This document shows positions 46,760 through 55,423 of a stretch of DNA of 64,000 bases, piece by piece. The notes beneath the pieces are model-generated. The model worked only from the letters and a program-made list of their open reading frames with translations. It made no database searches and had not been told where the DNA came from. Location: positions 62,001 through 126,000 of the forward strand of contig NZ_MECJ01000024.1 in assembly GCF_014596475.1 (NCBI RefSeq), in the 5' to 3' direction. Both the position numbers and the translations under genes were made by a program. How positions within the stretch are numbered: position 1 is the stretch's first letter; every line of letters starts with the position of its first letter. Origin of the DNA: Streptomyces sp. CBMA152. Lineage in GTDB: Bacteria > Actinomycetota > Actinomycetes > Streptomycetales > Streptomycetaceae.

Positions 46760-48379
46760 ATGGAGCTGAAGACCTCAGCGCATGCCGACACGTTTTCCCG
46801 CGACCATCTGCCGCCCGCCGATCAGTGGCCGGAACTGGTCTTCGACCTCCCCGAGCTGCGCTATCCCGAGCGGCTCAACTGCGGCGCCGAGCTCCTGGAC
46901 CGCACGATCGAGCGCTTCGGCGCGGACCGGCCCGTCTTCCGCACCGCCGAGGGCGGTCTGTGGACGTACGGGGAGCTGCGCGGCCGGGTCGACCGGATCG
47001 CCCACACCCTCACCGCCGCCCTCGGCGTGGTCCCCGGCAACCGGGTGCTGCTGCGCGGGCCCACCACGCCGTGGCTGGCCGCCTGCTGGCTCGCGGTGAT
47101 GAAGACGGGTGCGGTGGCCGTGACCGTACTGGCCCAGCAGCGGGCGCACGAGCTGGCCACCATCTGCGAGATCGCCCGGATCGAGCACGCCCTGTGCGAC
47201 GCACGCTCGCTCGCGGAGCTGGAGCGGGCTGCCGTGCCGGGCCTTCACGTCACCCCCTACGGGGGTGACAGTGCCGACGACCTCCTGCGGCTCGCCGACG
47301 CGCGCGGAGCCGACGTCCCGTACACAGCAGTGACGACGGCGGCCGACGACGTCGCCCTGATCGCTTTCACCTCGGGCACCACCGGCCGCCCCAAAGGGTG
47401 CATGCACTTCCACCGGGACGTGCTGGCCATCGCGGACACGTTCGCCCGCCATGTGCTGCGGCCGGAGCCCGACGACGTCTTCGCGGGCAGCCCGCCGCTC
47501 GGCTTCACCTTCGGCCTCGGCGGTCTCGTCGTCTTCCCGATGCGGGCGGGCGCCTCGTCTCTGCTGCTCGAGCAGGCCGGGCCCAAGCAGCTGTTGCCCG
47601 CGCTCGCCCGCCACCGGGTCTCCGTCCTGTTCACCGCGCCGACCGCCTACCGGGCGATGCTGGACGAGCTCGACGGATACGACGTGGGGGCGCTGCGGCG
47701 CTGTGTGTCGGCCGGCGAGAACCTGCCCGCCGCGACCTGGCGCGCCTGGCGGGAGCGGACCGGGCTGCGCATCATCAACGGCATCGGCGCCACCGAACTG
47801 CTGCACATCTTCATCTCGGCGGCCGACGACGACATCAGACCCGGCGCCACCGGAAAGCCCGTACCGGGGTGGCACGCGCGCGTAGTGGACGCCAAAGGTC
47901 AACCTGTCGTTGACGGCGAGCCGGGCCTGCTCGCCGTGCGCGGCCCGGTCGGCTGCCGCTATCTGGCCGATGACCGCCAGTCGGAGTACGTCAAAGGAGG
48001 CTGGAACCTCACCGGCGACACCTATGTACGCGAGCCCGACGGCTACTTCCGCTATGTGGCCCGCGCCGACGACATGATCATCTCGGCGGGCTACAACATC
48101 GCGGGCCCCGAGGTCGAGGACGCCCTGCTGCGCCACCCGGACGTGGTCGAGACCGCCGTGATCGGCCGCCCCGACGAGGCACGCGGGCAGGTGGTCGTCG
48201 CCTACTGCGTGCTGCGCGAGGGCGTCGTGGCGGGCGAGGCCACGGCCGGGCTGCTGCGCGACCATGTGAAGGCCGAACTCGCCCCGTACAAATGCCCGCG
48301 CGAGGTGGTGTTCCTGGACGCGCTCCCCCGGACACCGACCGGCAAGCTGCAGCGCTTCCGGCTGCGGGCCCTAGAGTGA
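46760..48379 (+). CDS. Aryl-CoA ligase, probable 2-aminobenzoate-CoA ligase
   Basis: Activates an aromatic acid with ATP and CoA. 539 residues of the adenylating superfamily, closest in pattern to benzoate-/aminobenzoate-CoA ligases: AMP-binding loop AFTSGTTGRPKGCMHFHRD, GSPPLGFTFGLGGL, INGIGATELLHIF, hinge DDMIISAGYNIAGPEVE and the C-terminal catalytic Lys in TPTGKLQRFRLR. ATG 46760. The next gene, a PaaX-type regulator, starts five bases after the stop, so they form an operon. The nearby aminobenzoyl-CoA monooxygenase points to anthranilate as substrate; benzoate or salicylate are alternatives. Confidence 0.9.
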   Translation: MELKTSAHADTFSRDHLPPADQWPELVFDLPELRYPERLNCGAELLDRTIERFGADRPVFRTAEGGLWTYGELRGRVDRIAHTLTAALGVVPGNRVLLRGPTTPWLAACWLAVMKTGAVAVTVLAQQRAHELATICEIARIEHALCDARSLAELERAAVPGLHVTPYGGDSADDLLRLADARGADVPYTAVTTAADDVALIAFTSGTTGRPKGCMHFHRDVLAIADTFARHVLRPEPDDVFAGSPPLGFTFGLGGLVVFPMRAGASSLLLEQAGPKQLLPALARHRVSVLFTAPTAYRAMLDELDGYDVGALRRCVSAGENLPAATWRAWRERTGLRIINGIGATELLHIFISAADDDIRPGATGKPVPGWHARVVDAKGQPVVDGEPGLLAVRGPVGCRYLADDRQSEYVKGGWNLTGDTYVREPDGYFRYVARADDMIISAGYNIAGPEVEDALLRHPDVVETAVIGRPDEARGQVVVAYCVLREGVVAGEATAGLLRDHVKAELAPYKCPREVVFLDALPRTPTGKLQRFRLRALE

Positions 48380-48383
48380 TCAC

Positions 48384-49292
48384 GTGGCCGAGCAGCACAC
48401 CCCCCGATCCCTGATCGTCACCCTCTACGGCGCGTACGGACGCGAGAAGGAGGGCTCCCTCGCGGTCGCCGAGCTGATCCGACTGCTCGCCGCCGTCGGC
48501 GTCGACGCGCCGTCCGTGCGCTCCTCGGTGTCCCGGCTCAAACGGCGCGGACTCCTCGTGCCCGAGCGGACCACGGCGGGCGCCGCCGGGTACGCGCTCT
48601 CCGCCGACGCGCGCCAGCTGCTCGACGACGGCGACCGCCGGATCTATCCGCACCCGCGGCCACGCGCGCGTGAGGGCTGGGTGCTGGCCGTCTTCTCGGT
48701 GCCCGAGTCCGAGCGCAACAAGCGCCATGTGCTGCGCTCCCGCCTCGCGGGGCTCGGCTTCGGCACGGCCGCGCCGGGCGTGTGGATCGCCCCCGCGCAC
48801 CTGTACGAGGAGACCCGGCACACTCTGGAACGGCTCCAACTCGCCCTGTACGTCGATCTGTTCCGGGGCGAGCACCTGGGCTTCGCACCGACGGCCGAGG
48901 CGGTCGGCCGCTGGTGGGACCTGGCGGCGATCGCCAAACAGCACGAGGAGTTCCTGGGCCTGCACGAGCCGGTGCTGCGGGGCTGGGAGACGCGCGCGCA
49001 CTCCGCGCCCTCGGCCGAGGTCCCGCCCGAAGAGGCCTACCGGGACTATCTGCTGGCCCTGGACTCCTGGCGCCGCCTGCCGTACGCGGACCCTGGCCTG
49101 CCCACCGCACTGCTGCCCCCCAACTGGCCGGGCGAACGCTCGGCGGAGGTCTTCCGCCGCCTGCACGCCCGCCTGCGGGACGCGGGCGCGGCGTTCGTGC
49201 AGGGACCTTCCTCCACTGAGCGGGGCCCTGCTGCCACCGCGCCGGAACCCGACTCCACCGTGCAGGGACCTTCCGCCACGGAGACGGCGTGA
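48384..49292 (+). CDS. PaaX-family transcriptional regulator
   Basis: 302 residues. N-terminal winged helix (about 8-75: SLIVTLYGAYGREKEGSLAV, then PSVRSSVSRLKRRGLLVPER), the PaaX middle domain (PHPRPRAREGWVLAVFSVPE) and C-terminal part (RLPYADPGLPTALLPPNWPG). PaaX proteins repress aromatic-CoA catabolism and respond to the aryl-CoA. GTG 48384. The last 35 residues contain a repeat (VQGPSSTERGP and VQGPSATETA) encoded by repeated GTGCAGGGACCTTCC at 49198 and 49260, a low-complexity extension not usual for the family. It probably binds the shared TGACTGTCGTCAT element. Confidence 0.9.
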   Translation: MAEQHTPRSLIVTLYGAYGREKEGSLAVAELIRLLAAVGVDAPSVRSSVSRLKRRGLLVPERTTAGAAGYALSADARQLLDDGDRRIYPHPRPRAREGWVLAVFSVPESERNKRHVLRSRLAGLGFGTAAPGVWIAPAHLYEETRHTLERLQLALYVDLFRGEHLGFAPTAEAVGRWWDLAAIAKQHEEFLGLHEPVLRGWETRAHSAPSAEVPPEEAYRDYLLALDSWRRLPYADPGLPTALLPPNWPGERSAEVFRRLHARLRDAGAAFVQGPSSTERGPAATAPEPDSTVQGPSATETA

Positions 49293-49678
49293 CGGATCAG
49301 GGCGGGCGCGCCCGCAGGCGGGGACAGGGCGAATTGGAAGCCCAAGTCCTTGCCGCCCTGCGGCGGGCGGCCGAGCCGGTGACCGCCGGATGGGTGCGCG
49401 AACGCATAGGCGGACCGCTCGCGTACACGACCGTCGTGACGATCCTGTCGCGGCTGCACGCCAAGCAGTCGGTGACCCGGGAGCGCTCGGGCCGCTCGTT
49501 CGTCTGGGCCCCGGCGGCCGACGAGGCCGGGCTCGCGGCGCTGCGGATGCGGCGGGTGCTGGACGGCGAGCCGGACCGGGGCGCGGTGCTCGCCAGCTTC
49601 CTCACCACGCTCTCGCCGGACGACGAGCGGCTGTTGCGCACGCTGCTGTGGGCGGCAGGTCAGGGGGCCGGGGCCTAA
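49289..49678 (+). CDS. BlaI/MecI-family winged-helix repressor
   Basis: 129 residues: winged helix with LEAQVLAALRRAAEPVTAGW and TTVVTILSRLHAKQSVTRER, and a helical dimerisation tail. Overlaps the PaaX-type gene by 4 bases (GTGA), so it is co-translated. Members are usually paired with a BlaR-type M56 membrane protease that cleaves them; none is present here, since the next gene is convergent. What it controls is unknown. Pairing with a PaaX-type gene could make expression of the operon respond to two inputs. Confidence 0.88.
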   Translation: MTDQGGRARRRGQGELEAQVLAALRRAAEPVTAGWVRERIGGPLAYTTVVTILSRLHAKQSVTRERSGRSFVWAPAADEAGLAALRMRRVLDGEPDRGAVLASFLTTLSPDDERLLRTLLWAAGQGAGA

Positions 49679-49850
49679 CGGGGTCGCGGTTCGCGAGCGG
49701 GCGCGACCGCCACGCTCGCCGTCGTGCTGCGGGTCACGACGACGCTGCGACGGTCCGCCCCCTTACGGACAGCCCGGCTTCACGGGCAGGCCGCTGTCAC
49801 GCGCGCGGCCCGGCTGCCCCGAAGAGGCGCCCTGACAGGAAAGGGCGTCC

Positions 49851-50306
49851 CTAGAGGTCGAACTCGGCAGGCGGCAGGTCCAGCGCGTAGCAGGCCTCGC
49901 GGACCACGGCCTGCTCGGTCTTGTCGAAGTCGCCGTCGGCGCCGCCGATGACGATGCCTATCTGGATCACCGCGCGCGCCTCGGCGGGCTTCTTCTTCGC
50001 CTTGGCGACCTCCTGGAGCACGCTGACCTTGCCGAAGTCGAAGTCGGCGGTGAGCTTGTTCAGGTAGTCGTCGAAGCGGCGCTGAAGGTCGTCGGCCGGG
50101 AAGTTCTGCAACACCTCGTTGGTGGCGATGAGCTGGGCCACCCGGCGCCGCTCGGAGGGGTCGACGGTGCCGTCGGCAGCCGCGACGAGGGCGCACATCG
50201 CCATGCTGGCGTCCCGGAACGCCCCGCTCTTCAGGTCGTTCTTCTTGGCCACGAGCTGCGTCTGCATCGTCGACGCGGACTCCTTGAAGCGGTCCCACAG
50301 GGCCAT
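49851..50306 (-). CDS. TerB-domain protein
   Basis: A 151-residue all-helical protein of the TerB (tellurite-resistance-associated) family: MALWDRFKESASTMQTQLVA, the acidic metal-binding loops VAAADGTVDPSERRR and GGADGDFDKTEQAVV in the two halves. ATG 50306 follows GGAGA. It is a stand-alone gene, not part of a ter operon: neighbours are a convergent repressor and the aminobenzoyl-CoA monooxygenase. Function unknown; such single TerB proteins are common in Streptomyces. The 172-base gap before 49851 holds only a weak hairpin (GCCCT/AGGGC near 49830-49847). Confidence 0.88.
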   Translation of the reverse strand: MALWDRFKESASTMQTQLVAKKNDLKSGAFRDASMAMCALVAAADGTVDPSERRRVAQLIATNEVLQNFPADDLQRRFDDYLNKLTADFDFGKVSVLQEVAKAKKKPAEARAVIQIGIVIGGADGDFDKTEQAVVREACYALDLPPAEFDL

Positions 50307-50429
50307 CGGTTCTCCATCTGCTTTCGCTGGTCACTTCTACAACGCTGTAGAAACTCATGGCGCGGCCGAATGGTTCCCAGGTGTGTCGCTCGGCTCGTGA
50401 CGTGGCGATCTGGCTCGTGGCGTGGCGCG

Positions 50430-52760
50430 TCAGTTCAAGGTGAGCCTCGGCCGGGGCGCGTCGGTACGCCCCGTCGGCGGCTTGCGGCTGCCCGCGCGGT
50501 ACGGCTGCGGCCAGGGCGCGCCGGGGCCGGTGTAGCCCTGCTCGGCCGCCGCGTGCAGGGTCCAGTTGGGGTCGTAGAGATGGGGGCGGGCCAGGGCACA
50601 GAGGTCGGCGCGGCCCGCGAGCAGCAGGGAGTTCACGTCGTCCCAGGAGGAGATCGCCCCGACCGCGATGACGGGGATGCCCAGCGTGTTGCGGATCCGG
50701 TCGGCGTACGGCGTCTGGTACGAGCGGCCGAACTCGGGGCGCTCGTCCGCGACGACCTGCCCGGTGGAGACGTCGATCGCGTCGGCGCCGTGCGCGGCGA
50801 ACGCGCGGGCGATCTCGACGGCCTCCTCGGCGGTGGTGCCGCCCACCGCCCAGTCGGCGGCGGAGATCCGCACCGTCATGGGCTTGTCGTCGGGCCAGAT
50901 GCCCCGCAGCGAGTCGAACACCTCCAGCGGAAAACGCAGTCGGCCCGCGAGGGAACCCCCGTAGATGTCCGTGCGTTGGTTGGTGAGAGGGGAGAGAAAC
51001 CCCGAGAGCAGATAGCCGTGGGCGCAGTGCAGTTCCAGCAGGTCGAAGTCGCAGCGGGCGGCCCGCCAGGCCGCCGCGGCGAACTGCTCGCGGATGTCGG
51101 TCAGCCCCGCGCGATCGAGCGCGTGCGGGACCTGGTTGACACCCGGCTGGTAGGGGATCGGTGAGGCGGCGACAACGGACCAGTTGCCGTCGTCCAGCGG
51201 CTCGTCGATGCCCTCCCACATGAGCTTGGTCGAGCCCTTGCGCCCGGAGTGACCGAGCTGGACACCGATAGCCGTCCCCGGGGCTTGTCGGTGGACGAAG
51301 TCGGTGACCCGGCGCCAGGCCTTGGCCTGCTCGGGGGTGTAGAGGCCGGTGCAGCCCGGAGTGATCCGGCCCTGCGCGCTCACGCACACCATCTCGGTCA
51401 TCACCAGACCCGCACCGCCCAGGGCCCGGGCGCCGAGGTGGACGAGATGGAAGTCGCCGGGGACGCCGTCCACGGCCGAGTACATGTCCATGGGAGAGAC
51501 GACGACACGGTTGCGCAGCTCAAGTCCGCGCAGCCGGAAGGGGGTGAACATCGGAGGCGTGTCGGGCGGGCAGTCGAAGGCGCGCTCCACCGTGCCGGTG
51601 AACGCGGGATCGCGCAGGCGCAGATTGTCGTGGGTGACCCGGCGGCTGCGGGTGAGCAGGTTGAACGCGAACTGCCGGGGCGGCTGGTCGAGGTAGAGCC
51701 CGAGCTCCTCGAACCAGCGCAGGCTGGCCACGGCCGCGCGCTGGGTCGACTCGACGACGGGCTTGCGCTCGTTCTCGTACGCGGCGAGGGCGGCCGTCAA
51801 CGTGGGCTGCTCCTCGACGCGGGCGGCCAGCGCCAGGGCGTCCTCGACGGCGAGCTTGGTGCCGGAGCCGATGGAGAAGTGCGCGGTGTGGGCGGCGTCG
51901 CCGAGCAGGACCGTGTTCGCGTGCGACCAGTGCTCGTTGACGACCGTACGGAACACGGTCCAGGCGGATTTGTTGCCGCGCAGGGACCGGCCGTCCAGGG
52001 CGTCCGCGAAGATCTTGGCGCAGCGGTCGGCCGACGCCTGCTCGTCGAGCTCGGCGAACCCGGCGGCCCGCCACACCTCTTCGCGCATCTCGACGATGAC
52101 GGTGGAGGAGTCGGCGCTGAACGGGTAGCCGTGCAGTTGCATCACGCCGTGCTCGGTCTCGGCGATCTCGAAGCGGAAGGAGTCGAAGGCGAAGTCGGCG
52201 GCGAGCCAGATATAGCGGCAGCGGTGGCCGGTGACGCGCGGAGCGAAGTGCGCGGCGTGCGCCTCGCGGGTCGGGCTGTGCACTCCGTCGGCGGCGATCA
52301 CCAGGTCGTACGCGGCGGCGAGTTCGGCGGCGGGCGGGGCCTCGGTCCGGAACCGGAGCTCCACGCCGAGCGTGCGGCAGCGCTGGTGCAGGATCTCCAG
52401 GAGCCTGCGCCGGCCGAGTGCGGCGAAGCCGTGTCCGCCGGAGGTGAGCGTGCGGCCCCGGTGGACGATGTCGATGTCGTCCCACCGTACGAACTCGGCG
52501 CGCAGTGCCTCGTACACCACGGGGTCGGCGTGTTCGATCCCGCCGAGGGTCTCGTCGGAGAGGACGACACCGAAGCCGAAGGTGTCGTGCGGGGCGTTGC
52601 GTTCCCAGAGGGTGATCTCTCGGTCGGGGCCGAGCCGTTTGAGCAGGGCCGCGCCGTAGAGCCCGCCGGGGCCGCCGCCGACGACGGCGACCCGCAGCGC
52701 TCGCGCGGCGGGGTCGGGGCCGTCGCCCGGGCGGCCCGGCACGGTCAGCGCCCCTGCCAT
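50430..52760 (-). CDS. Two-domain 2-aminobenzoyl-CoA monooxygenase/reductase (or salicylyl-CoA 5-hydroxylase)
   Basis: 776 residues. The N-terminal half (about 1-385) is an FAD aromatic hydroxylase: RVAVVGGGPGGLYGAALLKR and LLGDAAHTAHFSIGSGTKLA. The C-terminal half (about 395-760) is an Old Yellow Enzyme-type FMN reductase: MFTPFRLRGLELRNRVVVSP, VQLGHSGRKGS, HCAHGYLLSGFLSPLTN. This fusion is diagnostic for enzymes that hydroxylate and reduce the ring of 2-aminobenzoyl-CoA, or hydroxylate salicylyl-CoA. I chose ATG 52760, which overlaps the hydratase stop by 16 bases; the open frame further up is shadow of that gene. The neighbouring ligase, hydratase and RidA favour the aminobenzoyl-CoA route. 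Confidence 0.92.
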   Translation of the reverse strand: MAGALTVPGRPGDGPDPAARALRVAVVGGGPGGLYGAALLKRLGPDREITLWERNAPHDTFGFGVVLSDETLGGIEHADPVVYEALRAEFVRWDDIDIVHRGRTLTSGGHGFAALGRRRLLEILHQRCRTLGVELRFRTEAPPAAELAAAYDLVIAADGVHSPTREAHAAHFAPRVTGHRCRYIWLAADFAFDSFRFEIAETEHGVMQLHGYPFSADSSTVIVEMREEVWRAAGFAELDEQASADRCAKIFADALDGRSLRGNKSAWTVFRTVVNEHWSHANTVLLGDAAHTAHFSIGSGTKLAVEDALALAARVEEQPTLTAALAAYENERKPVVESTQRAAVASLRWFEELGLYLDQPPRQFAFNLLTRSRRVTHDNLRLRDPAFTGTVERAFDCPPDTPPMFTPFRLRGLELRNRVVVSPMDMYSAVDGVPGDFHLVHLGARALGGAGLVMTEMVCVSAQGRITPGCTGLYTPEQAKAWRRVTDFVHRQAPGTAIGVQLGHSGRKGSTKLMWEGIDEPLDDGNWSVVAASPIPYQPGVNQVPHALDRAGLTDIREQFAAAAWRAARCDFDLLELHCAHGYLLSGFLSPLTNQRTDIYGGSLAGRLRFPLEVFDSLRGIWPDDKPMTVRISAADWAVGGTTAEEAVEIARAFAAHGADAIDVSTGQVVADERPEFGRSYQTPYADRIRNTLGIPVIAVGAISSWDDVNSLLLAGRADLCALARPHLYDPNWTLHAAAEQGYTGPGAPWPQPYRAGSRKPPTGRTDAPRPRLTLN

Positions 52761-53572
52761 TTCGGGGGCCGCTTCTCGCTGAACGCGGCGTGGAACTCGG
52801 CGTAGTCCTGGCCGTTCATCAGCAGGGCCTGGGTGGCGGCGTCGAGTTCGACGGCGGCCGCGAGCGGCATGTCGAGCTCGGCCGTGAGCAGGGCCTTGGT
52901 CTGCGCGTACGCGAGGGCGGGGCCGGCGGCGAGGTGCCGGGCGAGCTCGCCGGCGCGCGCGTCGGCCTGCCCTTCGTCGGTCAACTCGCTGATCAGGCCG
53001 ATCCGTTCGGCCTCGGGGGCGCGAACCGGTTCGCCGAGCATCAGCAGCCGGGTGGCGTGTCCGAGCCCGACGACGCGCGGCAGCAGATAGGCGGCGCCCA
53101 TGTCGCCGCCGGAGAGGCCGACCTTGGTGAACAGGAAGGAGAACCGGGCGGAGGGGTCGGCGATACGGAAGTCGGCGGCGAGCGCCAGGACCGCGCCCGC
53201 TCCGGCTGCCACGCCGTGGACAGCGGCGATCACCGGGAAGGGGCATTCGCGTACGGCCCGGACGACCTGTCCGGTCATCCGGTTGAAGTCGAGCAGTTGG
53301 GAGGTGTCCATCGACAGGGTCGCGCCGATGATCTCGTCGACATCGCCCCCGGAGCAGAAGCCGCGCCCTTCACCGGCCAGCACCAGGGCCCGCACGGACC
53401 GCTCCCGGGCGAGTTCGGCGAGCAGATCGCGCAGATCCGCATACGCCCCGAAGGTGAGCGCGTTCAGCTTCTCGGGCCGGGCGAGGGTGACGGTCGCGAC
53501 CCCGTCCGCCACGGTCAGCCGCAGATGGCGCCAGTGTTCGGTGCGGGACGCGGAGCTGGGAAACGGGCTCAT
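52745..53572 (-). CDS. Enoyl-CoA hydratase/isomerase
   Basis: 275 residues of the crotonase fold. Oxyanion-hole motifs LNALTFGAYADL and GRGFCSGGDVDEI are present, as is the trimer core HGVAAGAGAVLALAADFRIA. Of the two glutamates used by true hydratases, one position reads Gly-Asp (SGGDMGAAYLLP), so it could be an isomerase or ring-opening hydrolase. ATG 53572 with GAGGAGG upstream; seven further in-frame codons above it are less likely. First gene of the operon that continues with the two-domain monooxygenase. Its promoter carries the TGACTGTCGTCAT box. Confidence 0.9.
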   Translation of the reverse strand: MSPFPSSASRTEHWRHLRLTVADGVATVTLARPEKLNALTFGAYADLRDLLAELARERSVRALVLAGEGRGFCSGGDVDEIIGATLSMDTSQLLDFNRMTGQVVRAVRECPFPVIAAVHGVAAGAGAVLALAADFRIADPSARFSFLFTKVGLSGGDMGAAYLLPRVVGLGHATRLLMLGEPVRAPEAERIGLISELTDEGQADARAGELARHLAAGPALAYAQTKALLTAELDMPLAAAVELDAATQALLMNGQDYAEFHAAFSEKRPPKWQGR

Positions 53573-53874
53573 GGAGTGCGGCCTCCTCAGCAAGCCGACA
53601 GATGCCTGCCCCTCGAAGGTATCACCGATACGTGACTGTCGTCATGAGTACGCGATATGAGGGGTAGAGCTCCAGTGCTGCTCCGGAGAGGGGCGAACGG
53701 CCCTTCCCGGTGTGGCGCACGTCCCTTTTCTGCCTGCCGGGGGCCTCTACTCGCCCGCGCACCGCACTTCGTAAAGTTGAAGGAAGCACCAGAGCCCGGG
53801 CCGTCCCCCTACGTCCGGGAATCACCCCATCCGGTCCGAGACGACCCCACGCGACCCGAACGGAAACCTCCGCC
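53573..53874. promoter_or_regulatory. Divergent promoter with second candidate PaaX operator
   Basis: 302 bases. TGACTGTCGTCAT at 53633-53645 is identical to 46706-46718 and flanked by CGATACG on the left and TACGCGATA on the right. The right two thirds have no structure I can name apart from the possible 5' part of the next gene. Confidence 0.6.
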
Positions 53875-54336
53875 TTGCCCGAGCCCTCCGGCCCCGCCCG
53901 CGAACCGGCCGGCGCCCCGACCTCCTGGCGTATCGCGCTCCCCCACACCAACTCCGCCGTGCCGATCGCGCGCGCCCTGATCCGTACCGCGCTCGCGGAC
54001 ATCGAGGCCTCGGCCGACAGCGACACCGCCGAGCTGCTCACGGCCGAGCTGGTCGCCAACGCCGTCGAGCACACCGCCGGTGACCAGCCCATCGAGCTGG
54101 TCGTGGAGCTGCTGGCGTCGGGGTGCCAGGTCGAGGTGCACGACCGCTCGCCGCTGCCGCCGGGCGATCTCTCCGCCCCGGGCCCGGACGACGAGCCCGA
54201 CCCCTGGCAGGAACACGGCCGGGGCCTTCTGCTGATCCGCACCCTGAGCTCGGCGTGCGGTCACCGCCCCACCGCGCACGGCAAGGCGGTCTGGTTCACC
54301 CTGCCGACGCGCCCGCCACTGCCGCCGCGCCGCTGA
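53875..54336 (+). CDS. ATP-binding protein, HATPase_c / anti-sigma-factor-like kinase
   Basis: 153 residues with the RsbW-like fold: N-box TAELLTAELVANAVEHT, DRSPLPPG loop and G2 box EHGRGLLLIRTL. Many Streptomyces carry dozens of such single-domain proteins; they bind sigma factors or anti-anti-sigma partners, but no partner is adjacent here. The start is uncertain: TTG 53875 begins just before the conserved WRIALPHTNSAVPIARAL and has a weak GGAA upstream, while the frame is open to ATG 53710 through proline/arginine-rich sequence that does not look conserved. Confidence 0.78.
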   Translation: MPEPSGPAREPAGAPTSWRIALPHTNSAVPIARALIRTALADIEASADSDTAELLTAELVANAVEHTAGDQPIELVVELLASGCQVEVHDRSPLPPGDLSAPGPDDEPDPWQEHGRGLLLIRTLSSACGHRPTAHGKAVWFTLPTRPPLPPRR

Positions 54337-54339
54337 GGG

Positions 54340-55341
54340 TCAGGCGGCGAGGGTCGCGACCATCACGGCCTTGATGGTGTGCAGCCGGTTCTCGGCCTCG
54401 TCGAAGACGACCGAGTGCGCCGACTCGAAGACCTCGTCGGTGACTTCGAGCTCGGCGAGCCCGTACTGCTCATGGATCTCCTGGGCGAACGCCGTACCCA
54501 GGTCGTGGAAGGCGGGCAGGCAGTGCAGGAACTTGACGTCCGGGTTGCCGGTGGCCCGCAGGACGTCCATGGTCACCGCGTAGGGCGCGAGCGCCTTGAT
54601 GCGCTCGGCCCAGATCTCCTTGGGCTCGCCCATCGACACCCACACATCGGTGGCGACGAAGTCCGCACCCGCCACACCCCGCGCGATGTCCTCGGTGATC
54701 GTCAGGCGCGCGCCGCTCTGCCCGGCGAGCTGGTCCGCGAGCGCGACCACGTCGTCGGACGGCCAGTACGCCCGGGGCGCCACGATGCGTACGTCCATAC
54801 CGAGCAGGGCGCCGGTGACCAGATAGGAGTTGCCCATGTTGTACCGGGCATCACCCAGATAGGCGAAAGACATCCGCTCAAGGGGCTTGTCGGTGTGCTC
54901 GGTCATGGTGAGGACGTCGGCGAGCATCTGGGTGGGGTGCCAGGCGTCGGTGAGCCCGTTGTAGACCGGCACACCCGCGTGCGCGGCGAGCGTTTCGGCC
55001 GTCTTCTGGGCGTCCCCGCGGAACTGGATCGCATCAAACATCCGCCCGAGCACGCGCGCGGTGTCCCGCGCCGACTCCTTCTTGCCGATGTGCGAACCCG
55101 CCGGGTCGATATACGTCGTGGAAGCGCCCTGGTCGGCGGCCGCCACCTCGAAGGAGCACCTGGTCCGGGTCGACGGCTTCTCGAAGATCAGCGCGATGTT
55201 CCGCCCACGCAGCCGCTGGACCTCGGTCCCCGCCTTCTTGGCGGCCTTGAGCTCGGCGGCCAGCTCCACCAGAGCGCGGAACTCCTCGGCGGTGAAGTCC
55301 AGCTCCTTGAGGAAGTGGCGGCCTGCGAGGTCTGTCGCCAT
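54340..55341 (-). CDS. arcB: Ornithine carbamoyltransferase (catabolic type)
   Basis: 333 residues. Carbamoyl-phosphate site FEKPSTRTRCSFE, DAWHPTQMLAD, and ornithine loop KFLHCLPAFHD are all present. It lies 82 bases downstream of arginine deiminase on the same strand, the arrangement of arginine deiminase operons, where it runs in the direction citrulline + phosphate to ornithine + carbamoyl phosphate. The anabolic direction is also possible; sequence alone does not decide. No carbamate kinase or arginine/ornithine antiporter gene is next to it. ATG 55341 with AGGAGCAG upstream. Confidence 0.92.
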   Translation of the reverse strand: MATDLAGRHFLKELDFTAEEFRALVELAAELKAAKKAGTEVQRLRGRNIALIFEKPSTRTRCSFEVAAADQGASTTYIDPAGSHIGKKESARDTARVLGRMFDAIQFRGDAQKTAETLAAHAGVPVYNGLTDAWHPTQMLADVLTMTEHTDKPLERMSFAYLGDARYNMGNSYLVTGALLGMDVRIVAPRAYWPSDDVVALADQLAGQSGARLTITEDIARGVAGADFVATDVWVSMGEPKEIWAERIKALAPYAVTMDVLRATGNPDVKFLHCLPAFHDLGTAFAQEIHEQYGLAELEVTDEVFESAHSVVFDEAENRLHTIKAVMVATLAA

Positions 55342-55423
55342 GGTGACTGCTCCTGGATGACGGATACGGGGAGGCTGGAAGTATATACGATTGAACGCAT
55401 CGCTATACGGCCATCGGTGCGGC
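55342..55423. promoter_or_regulatory. Inverted repeat between arginine deiminase and ornithine carbamoyltransferase genes
   Basis: GTATATACGAT (55381-55391) and ATCGCTATAC (55398-55407) form an imperfect inverted repeat in an otherwise GC-rich gap. It could be an operator for the carbamoyltransferase gene, or part of an ArgR- or Crp/Fnr-like site; which is not decidable. Confidence 0.4.

Noticed and set aside
52761..53246. Longer start for the two-domain monooxygenase
   Set aside because: The additional 162 codons lie inside the enoyl-CoA hydratase gene in another frame and have no homology-like pattern; the FAD motif is where it should be with ATG 52760.
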